Positions 18,269 to 28,706 of a stretch of DNA of 64,000 nt are shown here, piece after piece; the first letter of the stretch is position 1, and every line of letters begins with the position of its first letter. The notes under the pieces are model-generated. The model saw only the letters and a list, made by a program, of their open reading frames with translations, was not told the DNA's origin and ran no database searches. A program made the position numbers and the translations under genes. The stretch covers positions 124,001 through 188,000 of the forward strand of contig NZ_JOJL01000026.1 in the NCBI RefSeq assembly GCF_000721705.1, read 5' to 3'. This DNA comes from Actinoplanes subtropicus (GTDB lineage: Bacteria > Actinomycetota > Actinomycetes > Mycobacteriales > Micromonosporaceae).

Positions 18269-18543
18269 CGGTTCCCCTCCTGGCCAAACTGATCCAACTC
18301 AGTGAGCCCGTTTTCGAACAGCTCACCCTCGGCGAACGCCTCGTTGATCTGCTCCTGCCGCTCGGTCATCCCGTCGCGGACGTCCTCCACGAAGCTACGC
18401 ACCGACTCGACCAGGCCGCCAGCCGATTGCGACAGCGAGGTCGCGATGCCCGACGGGGTGAACTCGTTCGCCTTCTTGGTCATCTTGCGAACGACGAGGG
18501 CGCCGACGGCCAGACCGACGCCCAGCCACAGCAGGCGCTTCAT
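18265..18543 (-). CDS. small single-pass membrane protein upstream of alaS
   Basis: A 92-residue protein with one N-terminal hydrophobic segment ([16 protein letters not shown]) followed by a charged helical tail ([20 protein letters not shown]). No domain recognised with certainty. A small protein at this spot between a DUF948 gene and alaS is common in actinobacteria. It overlaps alaS by 4 nt, so it is translationally coupled. Function unknown. Confidence 0.8.
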   Translation of the reverse strand: MKRLLWLGVGLAVGALVVRKMTKKANEFTPSGIATSLSQSAGGLVESVRSFVEDVRDGMTERQEQINEAFAEGELFENGLTELDQFGQEGNR

Positions 18544-18561
18544 GTGCTTTCCCCTTATCGG

Positions 18562-19011
18562 TTAGCGCCGGGCCTTACGGCGCTGCTTGATCGTCTCGCG
18601 GACCTCGCGGTCCTCATCGGCACGCCGCCGGTTGTTCACGGCCTTGCGCAGGCCGTAGCCGAACGAGGCCACCTTGACCAGCGGGTTGGCGGCGGCCGCG
18701 GCCACGACCGTGGACAGGTTCGCGACGTTGGCGGTGACGTGCGCCGCGTGCTCGGTGATCGTGTCGACCTTGGCCAGCTGCAGGTTGACACCGTCCAATG
18801 AGACCTGCACCTGGCCGAGGGTGGTGTTCACATTCTCCACCGTCTCGTTGACGTTGGTCAGCAGCGGGCCGGTGCGGTCGGTCAGGTCGTCGATCGCCCG
18901 GGTCGCGGCGTCGATGGTCCGGCCCAGCTTCAGGATCGGCACCGCGAGCACGATGACGAGCATCAGGAAGGCGCCCGCCGCGATCAGTCCAGCGATTTCT
19001 CCGGCGTCCAT
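18562..19011 (-). CDS. DUF948-type membrane protein
   Basis: A 149-residue protein with an N-terminal membrane helix (GLIAAGAFLMLVIVLAVPI). A helical region with TGPLLTNVNETVENVNTTLG and a C-terminal basic tail (NNRRRADEDREVRETIKQRR) follow. The TM-plus-coiled-coil pattern with repeated VN residues matches DUF948 proteins, which sit next to alaS in many Gram-positive bacteria. Function unknown. It precedes the 92-residue membrane protein by 18 nt and is likely in the same transcript. Confidence 0.82.
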   Translation of the reverse strand: MDAGEIAGLIAAGAFLMLVIVLAVPILKLGRTIDAATRAIDDLTDRTGPLLTNVNETVENVNTTLGQVQVSLDGVNLQLAKVDTITEHAAHVTANVANLSTVVAAAAANPLVKVASFGYGLRKAVNNRRRADEDREVRETIKQRRKARR

Positions 19012-19078
19012 CTGGCGCTTCTCCTCTACGGGTGGCAGGTCAACGTGCAGACCTTACCGGCCGTGACCGCCGCCCGCC

Positions 19079-22000
19079 TCACGACGTCGCGGGTGTCGGC
19101 GCGCTCGGCGCCAGGAGAGGGTCGTTGGAGAGCGTCGGGGCCGGCGTCTCGCCGGTGAGCGGCTTGTCCTGCTTGGGCTCCGGCTTGCCACGGGTGTCGG
19201 AGATCGCATTCTGCACCTTGATGCTGACCGTCGAGCCCACGCATTTCTTCGGCGCCGGCGGAGCCGCGGCCGCCGGCAGCGGCGCCGTCGGATCCTGCTG
19301 GGCCACCTGGTCCACGGCGCACTCGGGCTGCCGCACCCAGAGGTCCAAAGTGAACTCGTCTCGCTTCCAGCAGCTGTAGGCGCCCGGCATCGCGGTGTCC
19401 GGGCAGTCGGTGACCTTCCACAACGACCAGCCGGCCTTCTTCAGGGCCGCGGCGTACGTCGCGTTGGTGTCGTTGATCGGCCTCGAGGACTGCGCGAGCC
19501 GCTCCCGGAACCGGCAGTCGATGAAGCACCACCGGCTGCCGCTGCCGTTGTCGCGCACGTCCTGGGCCGCCCACGACGGCACGCCGAGCGAGTCGAGCGA
19601 GCCGAACACCGGGTCCTTGCTGGCCGACCGCAACCCGAACAGGGCCGGCAGCACGACGAGCACGACGACCGCGAGGGAGAGCAGCGTCACCACCCGGAGC
19701 CGGCGCTGCGTGCGCATCTTGTTCCGCAGCTCGTCCCGCGCTCCGCGCAGGCCTTCGCCGGCTTTCCGGCCACCTTCCGCCGCTGCGGCGAGTTCTTCAC
19801 CCCTCGGGGGTACGCCGGGTGCAGCCGTACGCGAATCGCCGCCCCGATCCAAGCCCGGCGCGAGGGTCGAGTTGCCGGCGGCGCCCACGGCGGCGCTCCC
19901 GGCGGGAGGTGCGCCGACGGAGGCCGCCCCCACGGAGGCGGCGCCAACCGAGGCGGCCCCGACCGAAGCGGCGCCAACCGAAGCGGCGCCAACCGAAGCG
20001 GCGCCAACCGATGCCGAACCCACCGAGGCAGCGCCAACCGAAGCCGAACCCACCGAGGCGCCGCCAACCGAAGGCGCGCCAACCGAGGCAGCGCCGACCG
20101 AAGGCGCACCCACCGGGGCAGCGCCAACCGAAGCGGCACCCACCGAGGGCGCGCCCACCGAGGCAGCACCGACAGAGGCGGCGCCAACCGAAGCGGCGCC
20201 CCGCGAAGGAGCGCCTGCCGGAGCGGCGCCTCGCGAGGAAGCGCCGGTCGGAGCGGCGCCCTTCGCGGGGGCGCCCACGGATGCGGCGCCCACCGACGCG
20301 GAACCCCTCGGCGCGCCATCCACCGGCGCGGCGCCGACCGACGTCGAACCCACCGCGGCGGAGCCGACCGAACCGGAAGCGGCACCCATCGCGGCGCCCG
20401 CCACCGAGGCCGCACCGATCGAAGCACCCCCGACGGAAGCTGCGCCTACCGAAGCTGCACCGGCCGCGCCACCGCCGCCCGGCCCGCCATTGCGACCCGG
20501 AGCCGCGCCACGCGGTCCCGGACCGGCCTGCGCCGCACCGACCCGGCCCGGCAACGGCTGCCCCTGCTGACCGGAGACGGGCCGTCCCGGAAGCGGCTGA
20601 CTGTGCTCGGGGTCGCGCATGCCGCGCGGTCCCGCACCCGGCTCGCCCGAAACGGGGCGGCCCGACAGACCGGGCTCACCCGACACCGGACGACCCGGCA
20701 TACCAGGCTCACCCGATATCGGACGGCCCGGCAAAGCTTGGCTGTGCTGCGCCGAACCGCCGGCGAGCGGCGGTCGCCCCGGCGAAACCGGCCCGGGCGG
20801 CATCCCACCGGCCCGACTCCCGATCGGCCCGGACGGCATGTCCACGGGGCCCGACGGCATGTCGTCGACCTCGGGCCGAGGCCTACGCCGCGGGCCGATC
20901 GGCCCCGACGGCATCTCGTCCACCCCGGGACGCATGCCGATCGGTCCGGACGGCATCTGGTCCACGCCAGGACGCATGCCCACCGGGCCGGACGGCATCT
21001 GGTCCACGCCAGGACGCATCCCGACCGGGCCGGACGGCACCTGGTCCACGCCAGGACGCATGCCCACCGGGCCGGACGGCACCTGGTCCACGCCAGGACG
21101 CATCCCGACCGGGCCGGACGGCATCTGGTCCACGCCGGGGCGGGGGCCGGCGTTGGGGCGGCCGTCCGGGCCGCGGCGTGGGCCGACGGGGCCGGAGGGC
21201 GGACCGTCCGGGCCGCGGCGGGGGCCGATCGGGCCTGAGGGCGCGCCGTCCGTGCTCGACGGCATGCCGGGCGCGCCCGGGCCGGCCGGCATCGCGCCGC
21301 TGGCCGGGCCGTTGCGCGGGCCGCGACCGCCACGAGGCGGGTTGATCGGGCCGGAAGTCTCGCCGGGTCGCTGGGTGGCACCGCCGGCCATTGCGCCCGC
21401 ACGTCCGGGGACGGCGGGAGTGCGTGCGCCCTGACGCCCCGGCACCACCGGGGGCATGACCTTGGCCGACGCCCGCGCGGTGCCGCCCGCCGCCGGACCG
21501 CCGGGAACCACACCCGGGCCACCGGCCACGCCGGGCCCACCCGCCGCGGCCGGGCCACCAGGCATGCCGGGCCTACCCGGCGTAGGGCCACCGGGCGCAC
21601 CAGGGCCGCCCCCGGGGAAGCCGGGACCACCGGCCGCACCCGGGCCACCAGGCCCACCAGCGGCGCCTCGGCTGCCGGGCACGCCGGGACCACCAGCGGC
21701 ACCTGGGCCGCCGGACATGCCAGGACCACCAGCCGCACCTGGGCCGCCGGACATGCCGGGACCACCGCCCGCACCTGGAACGCCGCCCGGCATGCCGGGC
21801 ACGCCCGCTCCGGCTGGGCCTGGGCCGCCGCGGCGGGGGTCGCCCTTGGGGCCGCCCTGGGCGGGGGCCGGGCGGCCGCCGCGGCCGCGGGTTCCGGTGC
21901 CGGGCGGGGTGGCGCCGGCTAGGTCCTTTGCTCGGCGCCGGCCGGTCGCGCCGTCGTCGGGGGTGCCGTGGCGGCCGGTGCCTTCGCCGGCGTCGCCGCC

Positions 22001-24193
22001 GTGCCGGGCCGAGCCGTGCCGGCCGGTCGGCTCGCCGTCTTGATAGCGCGGTCCGCCCGGGAGGTCACCCTCGTCGCCGCCATGCCGACCGGTGGACGCG
22101 CCACCGTTCGTAAAATCCGGCCCACCGCCTGGGCCGTCGCCGGCGCGCCTGCCGCTGGCGTCGTTGCCGTGCCGCCCGGCGGCGTCACCCGCGAAGCCGT
22201 CACGCCGACCAGGAGCGTCGCCACCGGGGAAGCCATCACGCCGCCCAGAGGCATCGCCACCCGGGAAACCGTCACGCCGCCCAGGAGCGTCGCCACCCGG
22301 GAAGCCGTCACGCCGCCCAGATGCATCGCCGCCCGGAAAACCGTCACGCCGCCCAGAGGCATCGCCACCCGGGAAACCGTCACGCCGCCCAGAGGCATCG
22401 CCACCCGGGAAACCGTCACGCCGCCCAGGAGCGTCACCACCCGGGAAACCGTCACGCCGCCCAGGAGCGTCACCGCCCGGGAAACCGTCGTGCCTCCCCG
22501 GGGCGTCGCCGCCGGGAAAGCTGTCGCTGCCGTGGCGGCCGGCGGACTCGCCGCCGCCATGCCGCCCGGTGACCTCACCGGGGTAGCCCGGGCCACCGCC
22601 GGGAAAGCCCGGAGCGCCACCGCCGGGGAAGTTCGGAGCGCCACCGCCGGGAAAGCCCGGAGCGCCGCCGGGGGGACGCGCACCTGGCGGCGGTCCGGCG
22701 GGCGAGGACGGCGTCGGCGCGCCGGACACCGGTGCGCGGCCACCCGGCGGGGGCCCGTCGGTGCGGAAGCGGTCGCGCGGGCCGGCCGACGAGGTAGGCC
22801 GGGACGCCGGGGACACGGGCCGCGACGCCGGCGAGACCGGGCGCGAGGCGGGCGAAACCGGGCGCGAAGCCGGCGACACCGGGCGCGGCATCGGCACCTC
22901 GGGCGCGTTGCCGGAGAGCGGCACCGACGGGATCGGCCCCGAGGTCGACGGGTCGAGCGGCCGCCGGCCCTGTTCCTCGGCCGGAGCGCCGTGCCGGGTG
23001 GCGTAGGAGGCCTCGTCGGCCGTCCCGCGCCGCTGCCCGGGGATCTGGGGCTGGCCGGGGATCTGGGGCTGGCCGGGGATCTGGGGCTGGCCGGGCGCGC
23101 CCCGACGGCCGGCAGCACCCGGCGAGACCGGCGCGGCGCCCATCGGCCCGTTCGGATACTGCCCCGCCGGACCCTGGCCGGGCGCTACCCGGCCCGGAGG
23201 CATCTGCTGGGCCGGCGACACCGGCCCGGTGGCCTGGCGCGGCACCGGGTTGGGCCGGGCACCCCGGCCACCGGGCGCCTGTCCCGCAGCGGGCCGCCCG
23301 TCATTCCAGCCGTCAGCCGGCCCGGCCGGGCCACCGTCGGGCCGGCCGGGAGCGGGCCGCGAGTCATCCCACCCGGCCGCACCCGTGGGCCGGCCAGGAG
23401 CAGGCCGAGACTCGCCGTCGGATCGGCCAGGAGCAGGCCGGAAATCCCCATCGGGTCGGCCAGGAGCAGGCCGGAAATCCCCGTCGGGACGGCCAGGAGC
23501 AGGCCGGAAATCCCCATCGGGTCGCCCAGGCGCAGGCCGGAAGTCCTCATCGGGACGGCCAGGCGCAGGCCGGAAGTCCTCATCGGGACGGCCAGGCGCA
23601 GGCCGGAAGTCCTCATCGGGACGGCCCGGAGCAGGCCGGGAGTCGTCAAACCGTCCGGCGGGCGGCGGGACCGGGCCCGACCGAGGAGCCGCCGGAAACC
23701 CGCCACTAGGCGACTGCCACCCTGGCTGGCCCTGAGCCGGCGGCGGCGCATCACGCCGACCGGTCGCCGGGTGCGACCCGCTCGGTGACTGCCACCCGGG
23801 CTGGCCGTCGCGCCGGCCCTGGGCCGGATGGGCGCCGCTCGGCGACTGCCACCCCGGCTGGGCGTCTCGCGGGCCGACCGTAGGCTGGCCGCCGCTCGGG
23901 CTCTGCCAGCCCGCCGCGGCGAACGGGAGGTCGTCCGGCTGGTCGTCGGGGCCGGGCGCCACCCGGCCGCTCTTGCTGGGGCGGGTCTCGCCGGCCAGGG
24001 TGCCGGGGCCGATCGCGGCGCGCTGCTCCTTCGCCGTGCGCAGGTCGTCGAGCCAGCCGGTCTCCTCGCGGGGTACCTCCACCGGCTCCGCCGCCTCGGG
24101 ACGGCCTCGACCGAACCGGCGGCCCTTCCTGGCCCCGGTTCCGCTGCGCAGGTCGGCCTCGTCGTCGGGCCGTTCGGCACCGCGCGAATTCAC
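19079..24193 (-). CDS. 1704-residue repeat-rich single-pass membrane protein
   Basis: Not recognised as a named family. Residues 1-100 are charged ([20 protein letters not shown]). About 100-1480 are low-complexity Pro/Gly/Ala/Ser/Arg built from successive tandem arrays: [70 protein letters not shown] and SVGAA. One membrane helix ([18 protein letters not shown], about 1503-1520) follows a basic [13 protein letters not shown], which predicts N-in topology. The outer 180 residues hold six Cys ([31 protein letters not shown]) and probably a small disulphide fold. The GTG start overlaps the rarA stop (GTGA), and the frame stays open for 5.1 kb. Plus-strand frames over the arrays are open only because of base composition. 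Confidence 0.8.
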   Translation of the reverse strand: MNSRGAERPDDEADLRSGTGARKGRRFGRGRPEAAEPVEVPREETGWLDDLRTAKEQRAAIGPGTLAGETRPSKSGRVAPGPDDQPDDLPFAAAGWQSPSGGQPTVGPRDAQPGWQSPSGAHPAQGRRDGQPGWQSPSGSHPATGRRDAPPPAQGQPGWQSPSGGFPAAPRSGPVPPPAGRFDDSRPAPGRPDEDFRPAPGRPDEDFRPAPGRPDEDFRPAPGRPDGDFRPAPGRPDGDFRPAPGRPDGDFRPAPGRSDGESRPAPGRPTGAAGWDDSRPAPGRPDGGPAGPADGWNDGRPAAGQAPGGRGARPNPVPRQATGPVSPAQQMPPGRVAPGQGPAGQYPNGPMGAAPVSPGAAGRRGAPGQPQIPGQPQIPGQPQIPGQRRGTADEASYATRHGAPAEEQGRRPLDPSTSGPIPSVPLSGNAPEVPMPRPVSPASRPVSPASRPVSPASRPVSPASRPTSSAGPRDRFRTDGPPPGGRAPVSGAPTPSSPAGPPPGARPPGGAPGFPGGGAPNFPGGGAPGFPGGGPGYPGEVTGRHGGGESAGRHGSDSFPGGDAPGRHDGFPGGDAPGRRDGFPGGDAPGRRDGFPGGDASGRRDGFPGGDASGRRDGFPGGDASGRRDGFPGGDAPGRRDGFPGGDASGRRDGFPGGDAPGRRDGFAGDAAGRHGNDASGRRAGDGPGGGPDFTNGGASTGRHGGDEGDLPGGPRYQDGEPTGRHGSARHGGDAGEGTGRHGTPDDGATGRRRAKDLAGATPPGTGTRGRGGRPAPAQGGPKGDPRRGGPGPAGAGVPGMPGGVPGAGGGPGMSGGPGAAGGPGMSGGPGAAGGPGVPGSRGAAGGPGGPGAAGGPGFPGGGPGAPGGPTPGRPGMPGGPAAAGGPGVAGGPGVVPGGPAAGGTARASAKVMPPVVPGRQGARTPAVPGRAGAMAGGATQRPGETSGPINPPRGGRGPRNGPASGAMPAGPGAPGMPSSTDGAPSGPIGPRRGPDGPPSGPVGPRRGPDGRPNAGPRPGVDQMPSGPVGMRPGVDQVPSGPVGMRPGVDQVPSGPVGMRPGVDQMPSGPVGMRPGVDQMPSGPIGMRPGVDEMPSGPIGPRRRPRPEVDDMPSGPVDMPSGPIGSRAGGMPPGPVSPGRPPLAGGSAQHSQALPGRPISGEPGMPGRPVSGEPGLSGRPVSGEPGAGPRGMRDPEHSQPLPGRPVSGQQGQPLPGRVGAAQAGPGPRGAAPGRNGGPGGGGAAGAASVGAASVGGASIGAASVAGAAMGAASGSVGSAAVGSTSVGAAPVDGAPRGSASVGAASVGAPAKGAAPTGASSRGAAPAGAPSRGAASVGAASVGAASVGAPSVGAASVGAAPVGAPSVGAASVGAPSVGGASVGSASVGAASVGSASVGAASVGAASVGAASVGAASVGAASVGAASVGAPPAGSAAVGAAGNSTLAPGLDRGGDSRTAAPGVPPRGEELAAAAEGGRKAGEGLRGARDELRNKMRTQRRLRVVTLLSLAVVVLVVLPALFGLRSASKDPVFGSLDSLGVPSWAAQDVRDNGSGSRWCFIDCRFRERLAQSSRPINDTNATYAAALKKAGWSLWKVTDCPDTAMPGAYSCWKRDEFTLDLWVRQPECAVDQVAQQDPTAPLPAAAAPPAPKKCVGSTVSIKVQNAISDTRGKPEPKQDKPLTGETPAPTLSNDPLLAPSAPTPATS
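19890..20465 (-). repeat. 15-bp tandem array encoding (A/P)SVGA
   Basis: About 30 degenerate 15-bp units (core on the minus strand GGCGCCGCNTCGGTT) encode [15 protein letters not shown]. Several adjacent units at 19960-20010 are identical, indicating recent slippage-type expansion. It lies just before the membrane helix of the large repeat protein. Confidence 0.85.
20880..21145 (-). repeat. 42-bp tandem array encoding [14 protein letters not shown]
   Basis: About six 14-residue units alternate MPSGPVG/VPSGPVG with [14 protein letters not shown]. Neighbouring units near 20940-21130 are almost identical at the DNA level. Unit length is a multiple of three, so copy change keeps the frame. Confidence 0.85.
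22185..22530 (-). repeat. 36-bp tandem array encoding [12 protein letters not shown]
   Basis: About ten 36-bp units encode [12 protein letters not shown] or [12 protein letters not shown], several differing at one or two bases. The period resembles CRISPR repeat length, but there are no spacers and the frame is coding. Confidence 0.87.
22790..23095 (-). repeat. 21-bp (RPVSPAS) and 18-bp (PQIPGQ) tandem units
   Basis: Four to five RPVSPAS units lie at about 22790-22890 and three nearly identical PQIPGQ units at 23036-23095, both in frame with the large repeat protein. Unique sequence ([20 protein letters not shown]) separates them. Confidence 0.8.
23340..23648 (-). repeat. 33-bp tandem array encoding RPAPGRPD(E/G)DF
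   Basis: About nine 11-residue units [22 protein letters not shown], with runs of near-identical 33-bp DNA copies. Upstream, at 23700-23915, four looser GWQSPSGG units occur. Confidence 0.87.
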
Positions 24194-25803
24194 GGCTGTT
24201 CCTCTCCGGCGGCGTCGCCACTGTCGTCTGCCCTGCTCACGGCCTCGTCGGTCGGCGTCGTCGGATCCGCCACCGTTGGCGTGGGCGGCGGCGGATCGGT
24301 GCTGGCCGACGAGCGTGGGTCGGTGCTAACCGAAGAGCGTGACGCATCCGGGCCGGATCCACCACCCGCCGCGCGGTCAGGTGTCGGCTCCGGGGCGGGC
24401 TCGGGCGGCCGGGGCGGGGCGGCCAGGCCCCGGACGATCCGGCGCAGCCGGGGCACCCGTTCGCTCACCGCTCGTTCGGCGCCGTGGTCGGTGGGCTGGT
24501 AGTACTCGGCCTCGACAAGATCGTCGGGGAGGTACTGCTGGGTGACCACGCCGCGCGGGTCGTCGTGCGGGTACTTGTAGCCGCGACCGTGACCAAGACC
24601 ACGCGCGCCGGGGTAGTGCGCGTCGCGCAGGGGTGCGGGGACCGCGCCGCCCCGGCCGGCCCGGACGTCGGCCATCGCCGCGCCGAGCGCGCTGGTCACC
24701 TTGTTCGACTTCGGGGCGGTGGCCATGTGCACGACCGCCTGGGCCAGGTTGAGCTGGCACTCGGGCAGGCCGATGAGCTGCACGGCCTGGGCCGCGGCGG
24801 TGGCCACCACCAGGGCCTGCGGGTCGGCCATGCCGACGTCCTCGCTGGCGAAGATGACGATGCGCCGGGCGATGAACCGCGGGTCCTCGCCGGCCACCAG
24901 CATGCGGGCCAGCCAGTGCAGCGCCGCGTCCGGGTCGCTGCCGCGCATGCTCTTGATGAACGCGCTGGTCACGTCGTAGTGCGCGTCGCCGTCCCGGTCG
25001 TAGCGAACGGCCGCGACGTCGACCGCCTTCTCCGCGGTGGCCAGGTCGATCTCGGGAGCCTGGGCCGTCGAGGGACCGGCCTGGGCCTGGGCCGTCGACG
25101 CCGCCGCCTCGAGAGCGGTCAACGCCTTGCGCACGTCGCCCGACGCCAGGCGTACGAAATGGTCTTCGGCCTCGGCGGAAAGAGTGACGGCACCGCCCAG
25201 CCCTCGTTCGTCGGTGAGCGCGCGGCGCAGCAGGCGGCGGACGTCGTCGTCGCCGAGCGCCTGCAAGGTCAGCAGCACACACCGCGAAAGCAGGGGCGAA
25301 ATGATGGAGAAGTACGGATTTTCCGTGGTCGCCGCCAGCAGCGTCACGGTCCGGTCCTCGACCGCGGCGAGCAGGGAATCCTGCTGGGTCTTGCTGAAGC
25401 GGTGCACCTCGTCGATGAACAGGACGGTCGGCGGGCCACCGTGCCGGCGCTCGCGCCGGGCCGTGTCGATCACCGCGCGCACGTCCTTGACGCCCGCCGA
25501 CAGCGCGGACATCGCGACGAACTTGCGGTTGGTGGCGGCGGCGACCAGGTGCGCGATCGTGGTCTTGCCGGTGCCGGGCGGGCCCCAGAGGATCACCGAC
25601 ATCGGGCTCGAGCCGGTGACCAACTGGCGCAGCGGGCTGCCGGCGGCGAGCAGATGCTCCTGGCCGACCAGCTCGTCGAGGCTGGCGGGACGCATCCGGA
25701 CGGGCAGCGGCGAGTCGGCGGACGGCGGCGTGAAGGCACCGGCCGGCGACGCGACCTGTACGCCACCCGGGGAAGCCAGCGAGAAGAGCCCGTCCGTTTC
25801 CAT
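24190..25803 (-). CDS. rarA: replication-associated recombination protein RarA (MgsA)
   Basis: AAA+ ATPase that acts at stalled replication forks. Walker A is [16 protein letters not shown] and Walker [17 protein letters not shown]. Sensor 1 is [13 protein letters not shown], and the family C-terminal region includes DYHVTS-like [20 protein letters not shown] and [14 protein letters not shown]. Residues after about 440 form a Pro/Ser/Thr-rich tail ([14 protein letters not shown]) longer than usual. The start ATG at 25803 (METDGLFSL) is chosen; a longer frame upstream belongs to shadows. Its stop overlaps the GTG of the repeat protein gene, so the two are coupled. Confidence 0.94.
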   Translation of the reverse strand: METDGLFSLASPGGVQVASPAGAFTPPSADSPLPVRMRPASLDELVGQEHLLAAGSPLRQLVTGSSPMSVILWGPPGTGKTTIAHLVAAATNRKFVAMSALSAGVKDVRAVIDTARRERRHGGPPTVLFIDEVHRFSKTQQDSLLAAVEDRTVTLLAATTENPYFSIISPLLSRCVLLTLQALGDDDVRRLLRRALTDERGLGGAVTLSAEAEDHFVRLASGDVRKALTALEAAASTAQAQAGPSTAQAPEIDLATAEKAVDVAAVRYDRDGDAHYDVTSAFIKSMRGSDPDAALHWLARMLVAGEDPRFIARRIVIFASEDVGMADPQALVVATAAAQAVQLIGLPECQLNLAQAVVHMATAPKSNKVTSALGAAMADVRAGRGGAVPAPLRDAHYPGARGLGHGRGYKYPHDDPRGVVTQQYLPDDLVEAEYYQPTDHGAERAVSERVPRLRRIVRGLAAPPRPPEPAPEPTPDRAAGGGSGPDASRSSVSTDPRSSASTDPPPPTPTVADPTTPTDEAVSRADDSGDAAGEEQP

Positions 25804-25871
25804 CGGCACCGACAGTACCGGCCCGCCGGGCGATGCCGGAAATGCACCAAAGAGGCGGGCCGGTGGGGAAA

Positions 25872-26087
25872 TCAGCCGCGACCGGGGCGACGGCCGTAGA
25901 AGCGACGGCCCGAGCCGGTGCCGGTGCGCGGTCCGCTGCCGAAGCCGGCCAGGTAGAGGGAGAGCAGCAGCAGCCCGATCAACACCAGGGTGTTGAAGTT
26001 GAACAGGTCGTGGGCGCCCAGGTCGGTGTTGAAGAAGTCGAGCAGGAGCGCGAACGCGAACACGATAGCCGCGGCGATGGCGAGCAT
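25872..26087 (-). CDS. small two-helix membrane protein
   Basis: A 71-residue protein with two hydrophobic segments ([20 protein letters not shown] and [23 protein letters not shown]) and a Gly/Arg tail. GGAGG lies 6 nt before the ATG at 26087, which decides the start. No family is assigned. It lies between rarA and a membrane protein gene on the same strand. Confidence 0.72.
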   Translation of the reverse strand: MLAIAAAIVFAFALLLDFFNTDLGAHDLFNFNTLVLIGLLLLSLYLAGFGSGPRTGTGSGRRFYGRRPGRG

Positions 26088-26153
26088 CTGGTTCCTCCGG
26101 GGGTAAGGGCCTTCTGAGGTGCAGATACCCACCCGTCGATGAATCCGAAACGC

Positions 26154-26744
26154 TCAGCTGAGCGAATTGATCGCCTGCGCCACCACCAGGGCCGCGATCG
26201 TCAGGGCGATCGCCGACTGGAGCGCCATCCCCAGCTTCGCGCCCCGGGTCATCGGCAACGTGTCGGTCGGGCTGAACGCGGTCGCGTTGGTGAACGCCAC
26301 ATACAGATAGTCGGCGAATCGCGGTTCCCAGTCCTTGTGCGCCATGTCCGGGGAGGTCATCGGCGGAAAGAGGAAGTCCGGGTACGGGTCGGTCCCCCGC
26401 GACCGCGCGACCGGCCCGCCGCGGTCCAGCTCCCAGTACCACACCGCGAAGGTGAGGATGTTCATCAGGTAGATCCCGCCGCCGACGAACAGCCGCTGGG
26501 CGGGGGTGCCGGCGTCGTACTTGGTGACGATGTCGCGCACGAGCATCGCCACCGAGTAGACCGTGCCCAGGCTGACCACGCCGATCAGGCCCAGCGCGAC
26601 CATCCGCAGCGACGGGGTGCCCCGCTTCATCCGGCCCGGGTCGGCCGCGTTCAGCACCACGACCAGCACCGCCTCGATCGCCGGCAGCAGCCACCGCGGG
26701 CCCGGGGTGAGCCGGTCGGGCAGCACCCACTGCAGCACGATCAC
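26154..26744 (-). CDS. DUF1345-like integral membrane protein, 5' end unclear
   Basis: About 196 residues with four to five membrane helices. The signature [20 protein letters not shown] and [20 protein letters not shown] resemble DUF1345 membrane proteins. The first ATG/GTG/TTG in frame is the GTG at 26744, which falls inside the first helix. The frame runs on upstream as [17 protein letters not shown] to 26843, where it meets the aspS stop codon in the same frame. The true start is therefore either internal, or a rare codon such as CTG (26771) or ATC (26834). Function unknown. Confidence 0.7.
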   Translation of the reverse strand: MIVLQWVLPDRLTPGPRWLLPAIEAVLVVVLNAADPGRMKRGTPSLRMVALGLIGVVSLGTVYSVAMLVRDIVTKYDAGTPAQRLFVGGGIYLMNILTFAVWYWELDRGGPVARSRGTDPYPDFLFPPMTSPDMAHKDWEPRFADYLYVAFTNATAFSPTDTLPMTRGAKLGMALQSAIALTIAALVVAQAINSLS

Positions 26745-26843
26745 CGCGACGATGGCGATCCCGACCGGCAGGCGGTGCTCACCCTCGGTGTGCCGCCGCC
26801 AGGCCGGTTGCGCGTCGTCGTCGTTCGCGTCGATTGCCGGGTC

Positions 26844-28646
26844 TCAGTTCGAGTGCTGGACCGGGTCGGCCTGGCCGTCGGTGCCGGGGGTGCCCGCGGC
26901 CGCCTTCGGCTTGGCGTCGATGCCGGCCTCGAGGCGCTGCTGCGCCGTGATCGGGGTCGGCGCGGTGGTCAGCGGGTCGTAGCCGCCGCGGGTCTTCGGG
27001 AACGCGATGACCTCGCGGATCGACTCGTTGCCGGAGAGCAGCATGCAGGTGCGGTCCCAGCCGAGCGCGATGCCGGCGTGCGGCGGCGGCCCGTACTTGA
27101 ACGCCTCGAGCAGGAAGCCGAACTTGTCCTGCGCCTCCTCCGGGGAGATGCCGAGCAGGTCGAAGACCCGGCTCTGCACGTCCGCGCGGTGGATACGGAC
27201 GCTGCCGCCGCCGATCTCGTTGCCGTTCACCACGATGTCGTACGCGTAGGCGAGCGCGCGGTCCGGCGCCGACTCGAAGTTGTCGATCCAGTCGGCGTTC
27301 GGCGAGGTGAAGGGGTGGTGGACCGCCGTCCAGCCGCCCTCGTCAGTCTTCTCGAACATCGGCGCGTCGACGACCCAGCAGAACGCCCAGGCACTCTCGT
27401 CGATCAGGCCGGCCCGCTTGGCGATCTCGATGCGGGCCGCGCCGAGCAGCTCCTGCGCCTCCCGGCGCTCGTTCGCGGCGGCGAAGAAGATCGCGTCGCC
27501 CGGCTTGGCGCCGGTCGCGTCGGCCAATCCGGACAAATGCTCAGATGACAGATTTTTCGCGACAGGTCCGCGAGGCTCACCGGTTTCGGCGTCGAGCACG
27601 ACATAAGCGAGACCGCGGGCCCCGCGCGCCTTCGCCCAATCCTGCCAGCCGTCCAGCTCCTTACGGGTCTGCGAGGCACCGCCCGGCATGACCACCGCGC
27701 CGACATAGCCGCCCGCGTCGATCGCGCCCGCGAAGACCCGGAACTCGGTGCCACGGAGGTAGGCGGTCAGTTCGACCAGCTCCACCCCGTACCGCAGATC
27801 GGGTTTGTCGGATCCGTACCGGTTCATCGCGTCGGTCCAGGTGATCCGCGGGATCGGCAGCTGCACCTGGTAACCCGCGAGCTCGCTCCACAGCCGGGAG
27901 ACGATCTCCTCACCCAGCGAGATGATGTCGTCCTGAGTCACGAACGACATCTCGATGTCCAGCTGGGTGAACTCCGGCTGCCGGTCGGCGCGGAAGTCCT
28001 CGTCCCGGTAGCAGCGGGCGATCTGGTAATAGCGCTCCATGCCGGCCACCATCAGCAGCTGCTTGAACAGCTGCGGGGACTGCGGCAGCGCGTACCAGGT
28101 GCCCGGCTGCAGGCGGACCGGGACCAGGAAGTCGCGGGCGCCCTCGGGGGTCGACCGGGTCAGCGTCGGGGTCTCGATCTCGTTGAAATCGCGGGCGTGC
28201 AGCACCTCGCGGGCGATCTGGTTGGCCCGGCTGCGCAGCCGCAGCGCCGCGGCCGGCCCGGAGCGGCGCAGGTCGAGGTAGCGGTACTTGAGCCGCAGGT
28301 CGTCGGAGGCGGTGGTCGCGTCGTCGACCGGCAGCGGCAGCGGCGCGGCCTCGGAGAGCACCGTCAGCTCGCTGGCGACCACCTCCACCGCGCCGGTGGC
28401 CAGGTCGGGGTTCTCGTTGCCCTCGGGGCGGGCGCTGACCTCGCCCACGACCTTGACGCAGAACTCGTTGCGCAGGGCGTGCGCGTCCTCCTCCCGGAAG
28501 ACCACCTGAACCACGCCCGAGGCGTCCCGGAGATCGACGAAGATGACCCCGCCGTGGTCGCGCCGGCGGGCCACCCACCCGGCGAGCGTCACCGTCGTGC
28601 CGGCGTCGCTCGCGCGGAGGCTGCCGGCGTCATGGGTACGGATCAC
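26844..28646 (-). CDS. aspS: aspartyl-tRNA synthetase
   Basis: Charges tRNA-Asp (or Asp/Asn if non-discriminating). The 600-residue class II enzyme has the OB anticodon domain ([31 protein letters not shown]) and motif 2 [23 protein letters not shown] insertion follows, and motif 3 is [13 protein letters not shown]. The GTG at 28646 gives the normal N-terminus, with GAGGAG upstream; a GTG at 28664 is also in frame. The C-terminal tail is Ala/Pro-rich. It is followed on the same strand and in the same frame by the DUF1345-like gene. Confidence 0.96.
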   Translation of the reverse strand: MIRTHDAGSLRASDAGTTVTLAGWVARRRDHGGVIFVDLRDASGVVQVVFREEDAHALRNEFCVKVVGEVSARPEGNENPDLATGAVEVVASELTVLSEAAPLPLPVDDATTASDDLRLKYRYLDLRRSGPAAALRLRSRANQIAREVLHARDFNEIETPTLTRSTPEGARDFLVPVRLQPGTWYALPQSPQLFKQLLMVAGMERYYQIARCYRDEDFRADRQPEFTQLDIEMSFVTQDDIISLGEEIVSRLWSELAGYQVQLPIPRITWTDAMNRYGSDKPDLRYGVELVELTAYLRGTEFRVFAGAIDAGGYVGAVVMPGGASQTRKELDGWQDWAKARGARGLAYVVLDAETGEPRGPVAKNLSSEHLSGLADATGAKPGDAIFFAAANERREAQELLGAARIEIAKRAGLIDESAWAFCWVVDAPMFEKTDEGGWTAVHHPFTSPNADWIDNFESAPDRALAYAYDIVVNGNEIGGGSVRIHRADVQSRVFDLLGISPEEAQDKFGFLLEAFKYGPPPHAGIALGWDRTCMLLSGNESIREVIAFPKTRGGYDPLTTAPTPITAQQRLEAGIDAKPKAAAGTPGTDGQADPVQHSN

Positions 28647-28706
28647 GGGAACTCGACTCCTCACCGATGCTTCTTACAGGGTGCGCACCGGCCATTCTGT
28701 CAGGAG

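Noticed and set aside
22185..22530. CRISPR-like 36-bp repeats
   Set aside because: Units are directly adjacent without spacers, are multiples of three and encode [12 protein letters not shown] in an open 5.1-kb frame; no cas genes are present.
19819..23788. Long plus-strand open frames over the repeat protein
   Set aside because: They mirror the repeat composition, lack start context and domains, and are explained by GC-rich repeats antisense to the minus-strand gene.
24000..26730. Start of rarA far upstream at 26730
   Set aside because: The extension covers two separate membrane protein genes in other frames; the standard N-terminus begins at the ATG at 25803.
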